Notes under the pieces: model-generated
Databases searched by the model: none
What the model was told of the DNA's origin: nothing
The model's input: the letters and a program-made list of their open reading frames with translations, nothing else
Shown here: positions 7,117-11,860 of the stretch, in pieces
Numbering within the stretch: the first letter of the stretch is position 1
How the letters are laid out: each line of letters opens with the position of its first letter
Translations under genes and position numbers: made by a program
Assembly (NCBI GenBank): GCA_945873015.1
Contig: CAMCBY010000072.1
Span: 1 to 11,860, forward strand
DNA length: 11,860 nucleotides
DNA from: Klebsiella pneumoniae
GTDB lineage: Bacteria > Pseudomonadota > Gammaproteobacteria > Ga0077536
Direction of reading: 5' to 3'

Positions 7117-7644
7117 CGTCGTTAAAGCGGAACCAGGCGCGCGATGGGAATTGTCCACCAGGGTCGGATAGCCGTATTCAAGAGCGATGTTGTTGCCGGT
7201 ATGCGGGTTGGGGCGAGCTGCTCACACACGGCTCTTGCTGCGCGGCGCGCATCATAGCAGCCGCCTTCGCCATCGCGCCGTGCATGCGCGGCAAAATGCG
7301 TGTTGCTGGTCGCACAGACAGCAGGCGGTGCTCCGCGCGCGCCGCCATCGCATTGCATGGCATAGCAGTCCGTCGCCGCAACACACAAATTGCTGCTTTG
7401 ATAATAAAGCTGTCTTTGTCGCAACAAGCGGAGTAGTATCGGCCCCAAGCTTAAAAGTGCGCGGCTCTTTGAACCGCGTGCAACCCCACCCTAAGCAAGC
7501 CTCCCTTTGACACAATCCCTCATCGGCCGCTTCTTTAGAGCCAAGGCATTTGCCGTTAGACGGCGGATCGAGAAACGGATGACTTTGTGTCATGGACTCC
7601 GAATCTCGCTAAAACTGACAAGACACGTTCTGTGTGAGATTTGA
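7117..7644. other. divergent intergenic region, leader of the RRM gene
   Basis: About 530 bases without a credible gene; the ORFs here lack coherent protein motifs. Bases 7381-7440 are locally AT-rich (25 G+C of 60) and contain GATAAT (7400-7405), a five-of-six -10 match but without a good -35, so a promoter for the RRM gene may lie there with a leader of about 230 bases. Within that leader are a hairpin (7457-7481, 8 pairs including two G-U, core CGCGG/CCGCG) and a small one (7579-7593, ATGAC/GTCAT). TTGACA occurs at 7507-7512 but no acceptable -10 follows. I found no convincing promoter for the divergent - strand gene. Confidence 0.4.
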
Positions 7645-7908
7645 ATGAATATATATGTTGGCAATTTAGCCTATGGCGTCACCGACGCTGACCTGCGTGA
7701 CCTGTTCTCGGCTTCGGGCGAGGTCTCCAGTGCTTCGGTGATCGTGGACAAGATGTCGGGCGAGTCCAAGGGTTTCGGCTTCGTCGAAATGCCGAGCAAC
7801 TCCGACGCTCAGGCGGCAATCAAGGCCCTGAACGAACAACCGCTGAAGGGACGCAATATGCGCGTCAACGAAGCAAAGCCACGCGAGCCGCGCGCGTCGC
7901 GCTACTAA
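7645..7908 (+). CDS. single-RRM RNA-binding protein
   Basis: An 87-residue protein that is essentially one RNA recognition motif. RNP2 is IYVGNL (3-8) and RNP1 is KGFGFVEM (42-49), with the family aromatic residues Tyr4, Phe44 and Phe46 that stack on RNA bases. The order MNIYVGNL, DLRDLF, GEV, KGFGFVEM, AIKALN, GRNMRVNEA is the standard bacterial/cyanobacterial small RRM pattern. A short basic tail (KPREPRASRY) replaces the Gly/Arg-rich tail of longer relatives. The ATG has a modest GAG eight bases upstream (about 7636-7638). It is monocistronic, bounded downstream by a strong terminator. Proteins of this kind are often cold- or stress-induced RNA chaperones; that role is inferred from the family, and the long leader is consistent with post-transcriptional control. 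Confidence 0.95.
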   Translation: MNIYVGNLAYGVTDADLRDLFSASGEVSSASVIVDKMSGESKGFGFVEMPSNSDAQAAIKALNEQPLKGRNMRVNEAKPREPRASRY

Positions 7909-7938
7909 AGCGCACGCGCTCGTCAGAGCGCAAGCTGG

Positions 7939-7964
7939 GGCCGCCTTCGGGCGGCCTTTTTTTT
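7939..7964 (+). terminator. Rho-independent terminator of the RRM gene
   Basis: A perfect 7-bp stem GGCCGCC (7939-7945) / GGCGGCC (7950-7956) closed by a UUCG tetraloop is followed directly by eight T (7957-7964). It begins 31 bases after the RRM stop codon and isolates that gene from the hydrolase downstream. Confidence 0.96.
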
Positions 7965-8085
7965 GGGTGCCATTCGTGTAGATCACGACCTCGCCTATTC
8001 CGCGCACCTTGCCTCCTGAGCCCAAGCGTCCTAGCGTTGTGTGGACGACGACGCATCGCGGCGTCCATTCATCGGGGCAATACGC

Positions 8086-9306
8086 ATGGCGAACGAAACT
8101 CACCAGGAAAACAACCAGCGCTGGCTCGCGCGCCTGCTCGGCGGCGACTTCCTGCTGTGGTCACCGAACATTCAGGCCGAAGGTTTTCTTCATTGGGACC
8201 GGATTTTCGCTACGCGCACCATCAAGCGCGGACCGCGCGTGCACGAACTGCCGCACGCCTCACACGCGCTCGATGTGCATTTCGAGGACCAGGGTCGTGT
8301 GTGCAACACCGATGATTTGATGCGCGACGAGCATCTGAGCGGCCTGCTGGTGCTGCAGCACGGGCGGGTGCTTGAGGAACGTTATGCACTCGGCTTGCAT
8401 CGCGAGCAACGCTGGCAGTCGTCTTCGATGGTGAAGTCGATCGCCTCGACGCTGATCGGCGCAGCCTTGCACGAGGGTTTGATTACCAGCCTCGCAGATC
8501 CGATAACGAAATATCTCGACGACTTCAGCGGCACCGCCTATGAGGGCGTGACCGTCAAACATCTGCTCAACATGACTTCGGGTATCAACTGGACGGAGGA
8601 TTATGAAGACCTGCTGGCCGACGTCGCCGAGCATTACATCAAACCCATCGCTGAGCATCGCCACGGTTACATCCGCGCCTACCTCAAGACTCTGCAACGC
8701 ATCGACCCAGCGGGCACGCAGTTCTACTACAACACCGGTGACACATTTCTGTTGAGCCTGATTCTGTCCAAAGTCACGGGCAAGTCCGTGGCGGACTATT
8801 GCGCGGAGAAGATCTGGGGCCCGTGCGGTATGGAGCAGGACGGCTACTTCATGCTCGAATCCGACGATGGCGATGAGATCACCGGCAGTTGTTGTGGCGC
8901 TTCACTGCGGGACTACGGCCGCTTCGGACAATTGATGTTGAACGACGGTGTAGCGCCTGACGGTACGCGCGTCCTGCCGCTCGGCTGGACGGCTGAAGCC
9001 ACCGCGCCATCGGCGCCGAATTTCCACAAGGACATCGGTGCGCGTCCGCGCCTCGACACCTCGGCTTTCGCCGGTTACGGCTATTTGTGGTGGGTGCATC
9101 ACCCGGGCAGCTTCATGGCGCTCGGCGCCTATGGGCAATGGATACACGTGGAGCCGGCGCACGGCCTGGTATTCGTGATGGTGGGCGCGATGCCGCGCGA
9201 GGTGTTCATGCGGCCCGACGAACCCGCAGCGAAGGAAAAGGGCTCGCAGCACGGTGGGCCACGCCGATTCAGCTACATCGATGCGGTAAGAAAAGCGTTG
9301 ATGTGA
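8086..9306 (+). CDS. cytoplasmic serine hydrolase, class C beta-lactamase/NylB-like family
   Basis: 406 residues from ATG 8086. An in-frame GTG at 8041 would add 15 residues but has no Shine-Dalgarno, while the ATG has CGGGG about nine bases upstream. The nucleophile motif SxxK is Ser114-Met-Val-Lys117 (QSSSMVKS) and the second motif YxN is Tyr214-Tyr-Asn216 (FYYNTGDT). LGAYGQWIHVEP occupies the place of the third, KTG-like motif, which is degenerate as in esterases and amidases. DPITKYLDDF, VTVKHLLNMTSGINW and YGRFGQLMLNDG are typical of this family. The catalytic numbering is close to that of 6-aminohexanoate-dimer hydrolase NylB (Ser112, Lys115, Tyr215), so an esterase or amidase is more likely than a beta-lactamase. 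No signal peptide is visible, arguing against a resistance or cell-wall role. It is probably monocistronic, between the UUCG terminator and a convergent hairpin. Confidence 0.9.
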   Translation: MANETHQENNQRWLARLLGGDFLLWSPNIQAEGFLHWDRIFATRTIKRGPRVHELPHASHALDVHFEDQGRVCNTDDLMRDEHLSGLLVLQHGRVLEERYALGLHREQRWQSSSMVKSIASTLIGAALHEGLITSLADPITKYLDDFSGTAYEGVTVKHLLNMTSGINWTEDYEDLLADVAEHYIKPIAEHRHGYIRAYLKTLQRIDPAGTQFYYNTGDTFLLSLILSKVTGKSVADYCAEKIWGPCGMEQDGYFMLESDDGDEITGSCCGASLRDYGRFGQLMLNDGVAPDGTRVLPLGWTAEATAPSAPNFHKDIGARPRLDTSAFAGYGYLWWVHHPGSFMALGAYGQWIHVEPAHGLVFVMVGAMPREVFMRPDEPAAKEKGSQHGGPRRFSYIDAVRKALM

Positions 9307-9345
9307 CGGACTTTTACGTCGCGAACGACACCATCCGCTCCAGTG

Positions 9346-9384
9346 CGCTCGCGATAGCAGGCGCGCAAGCTTGTATCGCGAGCG
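9346..9384. terminator. long perfect hairpin between convergent genes
   Basis: CGCTCGCGATA (9346-9356) pairs perfectly with TATCGCGAGCG (9374-9384), an 11-bp stem with a 17-base loop whose 3' part is the palindrome CAAGCTTG (9366-9373). It sits in the 120-base gap between the convergent hydrolase and methyltransferase stops. There is no T-tract on either side, so it may act as a bidirectional transcription barrier, an RNA 3'-end stabiliser or a REP-like element; which one cannot be decided here. Confidence 0.45.
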
Positions 9385-9426
9385 GCATGGGTTCAGACAC
9401 GCCTCACGGTGACGCTCATATCAGCC

Positions 9427-10476
9427 TCACACCCGCACCGCATAAAACAAATTAGTCGGACTCTTGATATCGAGGGTCTCCGCGCTGCCAAAACCGGCCT
9501 CGGCGAACAGCGCTTTGGTCCGCGAGGGCCCGAGACAGGCGCCCAGTCCCGCGCCCCCGTGGGCCAGGGATTGAGTCATACAATGAAACGTGCTGAAACC
9601 ATAGAACATCGCCGCCAGCGGATTGATGTTCTCCTCTAGTCGGTCCGATACCCGAGGTTCAATCACCAACAAGACACCGCCCGGCGCAAGACGCGCACGC
9701 AGACCGCGCAACACGTCGAGCGGGGCAGGCAAATCATGCAGCACATCGCAGAGCGTGATGAGGTCAAAGGACTGGGTATCGACGAGGGCGTCGCTGGTAG
9801 TCGCTTCATAACGCGCAGCGACACCGGCTGCCGCGGCGCTGGCGCGGGCTTCGGCAATCGACGCCTGGTCCGGGTCGACACCGAGACAATCAGCGGCAGG
9901 AAACGCTTTCTTCAAGGCCAACACCACAAAACCGCGGCCGCAACCGACGTCCAACACACTGCCGCCGCGCGCGAGTTGCGCGGTGGTCTCGGGTAACTGT
10001 TTCAGCCAGTATTCGACCAGGCGGTGTTCGTAGTTTCCGCGATTCATGTGATCGATGGCGTGGCGACACTCCGGCGCGTAGTCGGCAAACGGCACGCCGC
10101 CCCCTTCGCGGAAGGCCTGCGCGACGCGCGGTGCAACGGTCAACAGCGGTGGCAACATCGCGAACATGCCCCCCATGAAATGATCGGTGCCATCGGAGCT
10201 CAGCAGAAACGCATGTTCATCGGGCAAAGTGAAGGTCTCGGCGGCTGCTTCGTAGTCGAGATAACTCGCCGCGACCATGCCCTTCAACCATTCTTCGACA
10301 TAACGCGCATTTAAGCCGCTGGCACTGACCACCTCGGCAAGCGTCATGGCGCCATGGCCCTGCATGGCACGAAACAGACCGGTCTCGGTGCCGACATAGG
10401 CGAGCCCCGCCGCCATGCCGCCCGCCATGTCGCGAAACACCCGGTCGGCCATGCTGCGCATCTTGTCTTTGTTCAT
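9427..10476 (-). CDS. SAM-dependent methyltransferase with N-terminal winged helix (Rv2258c-like)
   Basis: 349 residues. Residues about 20-95 form a winged-helix domain (AGLAYVGTETGLFRAM, MTLAEVVSASGLNARYVEEW, then FTLPDEHAFLL), as in O-methyltransferase-like and Rv2258c-type enzymes, where it serves dimerisation and substrate enclosure rather than DNA binding. The Rossmann methyltransferase domain follows: motif I VLDVGCGRG (174-182), acidic residue Asp201 in GVDPD, DVLHDLPAP (244-252) and LAPGGVLLVIEP (263-274). The methyl acceptor is unknown; small or lipid-like molecules are usual for relatives. The ATG at 10476 has an AAAGG Shine-Dalgarno and is preceded by a good promoter. It is divergent from the IclR gene, a common arrangement of a regulator and a target. 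Confidence 0.92.
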   Translation of the reverse strand: MNKDKMRSMADRVFRDMAGGMAAGLAYVGTETGLFRAMQGHGAMTLAEVVSASGLNARYVEEWLKGMVAASYLDYEAAAETFTLPDEHAFLLSSDGTDHFMGGMFAMLPPLLTVAPRVAQAFREGGGVPFADYAPECRHAIDHMNRGNYEHRLVEYWLKQLPETTAQLARGGSVLDVGCGRGFVVLALKKAFPAADCLGVDPDQASIAEARASAAAAGVAARYEATTSDALVDTQSFDLITLCDVLHDLPAPLDVLRGLRARLAPGGVLLVIEPRVSDRLEENINPLAAMFYGFSTFHCMTQSLAHGGAGLGACLGPSRTKALFAEAGFGSAETLDIKSPTNLFYAVRV

Positions 10477-10511
10477 GAACTGCCTTTGTGTGGATTGACG
10501 CTGGGGCGTTG

Positions 10512-10539
10512 ATTATCCCCGCGCCTTGCGCCGTTTCAA
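10512..10539 (-). promoter_or_regulatory. sigma70-like promoter of the methyltransferase gene
   Basis: Read on the - strand, TTGAAA (10539-10534, five of six) is followed after 16 bases by GATAAT (10517-10512, five of six). Transcription would start near 10505, leaving a leader of about 29 bases. It is the best promoter match in the window. Confidence 0.6.
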
Positions 10540-10551
10540 TATACGAAACGG
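10531..10551. promoter_or_regulatory. inverted repeat over the methyltransferase -35 box, operator-like
   Basis: CCGTTTC (10531-10537) and GAAACGG (10545-10551) are perfect 7-bp arms around a 7-base AT-rich spacer. The repeat covers the -35 hexamer of the - strand promoter, so a bound protein would be expected to block or modulate it. The adjacent IclR protein is the nearest candidate, but its site is not identical to the dyad near its own start. Confidence 0.45.
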
Positions 10552-10661
10552 GGGGCGGCGTGCGGTGCTGAGCAGGGCGGTGCATGGCGGCTGGTCAGCG
10601 CGTGAGTTGTGCCAGCCGCAGTGGAATTTCCGCAGGTTGGGCCGCGTGACCACATCAAGAC

Positions 10662-10690
10662 TTGATCGGATAACTCATGCTGGATAGGGT
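10662..10690 (+). promoter_or_regulatory. weak candidate promoter of the IclR-aminotransferase operon
   Basis: TTGATC (10662-10667) is followed after 17 bases by TAGGGT (10685-10690), only three of six matches to the -10 consensus. The -10 abuts the left arm of the dyad at 10689-10731, and a weak -10 is what an activated or tightly controlled promoter might show. Confidence 0.3.
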
Positions 10691-10731
10691 TGTTCTGAAT
10701 TTCGGATTTTCATTCCGAATAGTGGAACAAC
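10689..10731. promoter_or_regulatory. extended dyad overlapping the IclR gene ribosome binding site
   Basis: The left arm is GTTGTTC-5-TTCGGA (10689-10706) and the right arm is its exact reverse complement at the same spacing, TCCGAA-5-GAACAAC (10714-10731), around a 7-base centre. Thirteen of 18 positions per arm pair. The right arm contains the GTGGA Shine-Dalgarno-like sequence (10722-10726) and ends two bases before the ATG. It could be an operator for autoregulation or an RNA hairpin hiding the ribosome binding site. The GAATTTC in the left arm (10697-10703) also occurs at 10624-10630, inside a GGAATTTCC near-palindrome. Confidence 0.55.
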
Positions 10732-10732
10732 T

Positions 10733-11464
10733 ATGAGCACCATCGACAAGGCGCTGGACGCCCTGTTTCTGCTGAGCGAGCGGCCACAGGCGCTGCGCCT
10801 GTCCGATCTCGCGCGCGAACTCGGCATGCCGCGCTCGAGCGCGCACCGCATCCTCGCGCCGCTGGTCAAACGCGGTCTGGCCGAGCAGGACGACGATGGT
10901 CGTTATCGCGCCGGCTTCGCGCTCATGGCTTTAGGTCTGAATGTCGCCAGTCGTGAGCCGCTCGCAACCGCCGCCAAACCGGTGCTTGAAAACGCCGCCG
11001 CAGACCTCGGCGAAACTTTCTTCCTGGTGGTGGCGCGGGCCGGCAAGCTGGTCGTGCTGGAAAAAGCCGAAGGCAATGGTTTTCTGCGCGCGGCACCGCG
11101 GCTCGGTGCGGGGGTGCCGGTGCACGCCACGGCGGTCGGCAAACTCTATCTCGCCTACGCACCCGAACAGGTTGAACTGGACGAGATGGAACGTTACACC
11201 GCCCACACCGTGCGCAGCCGCAAGGCGCTAGGCGCCGAGGTAGAACGTGTGCGCGCGCAAGGCTGGGCCACCAACATCGAGGAATGGCAAGCCGGCCTCG
11301 CGGTCGCCGCCGCTCCGATACTGAGTCACGGTCGCCTGTATGGCGCAGTCGCGCTCGCGACCGTCGCTGCCCGTTACACCGCCATCGGCATGACCACCGC
11401 CACGCGTTACGTGGTGCATGCAGCCGAGGGCATCGCTTTACGTATTGAAGGACGCGCCTCATGA
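10733..11464 (+). CDS. IclR-family transcriptional regulator
   Basis: 243 residues, normal IclR length. The N-terminal winged helix-turn-helix spans about 4-60 (LRLSDLARELGMPRSSAHRI, then LVKRGLAEQ and GRYRAG). The IclR effector-binding (GAF-like) domain occupies about 72-240, with ETFFLVVARAGKLVVLE (94-110), GVPVHATAVGKLYLAY (127-142), GWATNIEEWQAGLAVAAAPI (177-196) and YGAVALA. It overlaps the downstream aminotransferase by ATGA (11461-11464) and is divergent from the methyltransferase. It most likely controls its own operon and possibly the methyltransferase, through the dyads in the intergenic region. The effector is unknown; an amino- or keto-acid linked to the aminotransferase is a reasonable guess. 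Confidence 0.95.
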   Translation: MSTIDKALDALFLLSERPQALRLSDLARELGMPRSSAHRILAPLVKRGLAEQDDDGRYRAGFALMALGLNVASREPLATAAKPVLENAAADLGETFFLVVARAGKLVVLEKAEGNGFLRAAPRLGAGVPVHATAVGKLYLAYAPEQVELDEMERYTAHTVRSRKALGAEVERVRAQGWATNIEEWQAGLAVAAAPILSHGRLYGAVALATVAARYTAIGMTTATRYVVHAAEGIALRIEGRAS

Positions 11465-11860
11465 AAGTCTGGTATCGCAATCAAATCGGCGACGCGCGCG
11501 AGTGTCGCATCTCCATCCTCGATCATGGCCTGTTGTATGGCGACGGCGTGTTCGAAGGCATACGCATCACTGGCGGCCGTGTATTCCGCCTGCATGACCA
11601 CATCGCCCGTCTCGAACGTTCGGCGCGCGCGATTGGTCTCGCACTGCCGATACGCGGCGCGGCACTGGCCGAGGCGGTGTTGGCCACCGCACGCGCCAAT
11701 GGCGAGGCCGAAGCCTACGTGCGTCTGGTCGCGACGCGTGGGGTGGGGGAACTCGGGGTCGATCCGGCCTCGTGCGTGGAGCCGGAGTTGTTCTGCATCG
11801 TCGCGTCTTTGCGTATGTTTCCCGAAGAGGTCAGGGCCCAAGGTCTGCGCCTGTTGACCT
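11461..11860 (+). CDS. class IV PLP aminotransferase, N-terminal part (3' end outside window)
   Basis: 133 residues are visible and the frame is still open at the window end. DHGLLYGDGVFEGIR (21-35), HIARLERSARAIGL (47-60) and YVRLVATRGVGELGVDP (86-102) are the pattern of branched-chain amino acid aminotransferase (IlvE-like) and D-amino acid transaminase proteins. Arg50 fits the conserved arginine that contacts the cofactor phosphate. The PLP lysine lies beyond the edge, so activity and exact specificity (BCAT, D-amino acid transaminase or aminodeoxychorismate lyase) cannot be settled; the N-terminal motifs favour BCAT. The start ATG overlaps the IclR stop and has its own GAAGGA Shine-Dalgarno eight bases upstream (11447-11452). 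Because a regulator precedes it, this is probably a dedicated catabolic or specialised enzyme rather than the housekeeping IlvE. Confidence 0.92.
   Translation, partial: MKVWYRNQIGDARECRISILDHGLLYGDGVFEGIRITGGRVFRLHDHIARLERSARAIGLALPIRGAALAEAVLATARANGEAEAYVRLVATRGVGELGVDPASCVEPELFCIVASLRMFPEEVRAQGLRLLT

Noticed and set aside
7324..7346. GC-rich GGCGG/CCGCC hairpin in the intergenic region
   Set aside because: Short stem with a long GC-rich loop, expected by chance at this base composition and not placed near any gene end.
7507..7535. Perfect TTGACA as a promoter for the RRM gene
   Set aside because: No acceptable -10 hexamer lies 16-18 bases downstream (the sequence there is CT-rich).
8041..8085. 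GTG start at 8041 for the serine hydrolase, and the GGACG/CGTCC hairpin at 8043-8066
   Set aside because: There is no Shine-Dalgarno before the GTG and the extra 15 residues add no motif; the hairpin stem is only five pairs before a mismatch.
11407..11841. 144-codon - strand ORF at the right edge
   Set aside because: It is antisense to the aminotransferase, whose + strand frame carries class IV aminotransferase motifs.

Overview
The window is GC-rich (roughly 60 % or more by eye) and densely coded. Its gene set is an acyl-CoA dehydrogenase, a class III CoA-transferase, a PRISE-like reductase, a single-RRM protein, an IclR regulator and a class IV aminotransferase. Together with AUGA stop/start overlaps, this fits a free-living Pseudomonadota, most likely a gammaproteobacterium. 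The taxon is inferred from gene style only; there is no rRNA or other marker. No tRNA, rRNA, CRISPR array, transposase, integrase or phage gene was seen.

Layout. (1) 1-3192, + strand, a catabolic set: the C-terminal part of an acyl-CoA dehydrogenase with its catalytic Glu at the IVD/LCAD position, an overlapping CaiB/BaiF-type CoA-transferase, and, 79 bases on, an SDR resembling plant progesterone 5-beta-reductase/iridoid synthase (PRISE). They suggest CoA activation and desaturation of an acid plus reduction of an enone; the substrate is unknown. (2) 3314-4240, +: an exported protein of unknown function with a TTG start. (3) 7116-4319, - strand: a two-gene exported pair, a phosphodiester-glycosidase-like protein followed with a 4-base overlap by a cysteine-rich FGE-sulfatase-domain protein lacking one of the two FGE catalytic cysteines. 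The convergent junction with (2) holds an 8-bp perfect hairpin. (4) 7117-7644: the only gene-free stretch above 300 bases, the leader of a small RNA-binding protein (7645-7908) that ends in a textbook UUCG terminator. (5) 8086-9306, +: a cytoplasmic serine hydrolase of the class C beta-lactamase/NylB group, converging across an 11-bp perfect hairpin on (6) 10476-9427, -: a winged-helix SAM methyltransferase. (7) 10733 to the end, +: an IclR regulator translationally coupled to a branched-chain/D-amino-acid-type aminotransferase cut by the window edge.

The best regulatory signals lie in the divergent 10477-10732 region: a good sigma70-like promoter for the methyltransferase with a perfect inverted repeat over its -35 box, and a larger dyad over the ribosome binding site of the IclR gene. 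No complete new defence or mobile system was found. The items most worth follow-up are the PRISE-like enzyme with Trp at the catalytic Tyr position, the FGE-like/glycosidase-like exported pair, and the IclR/methyltransferase control region.
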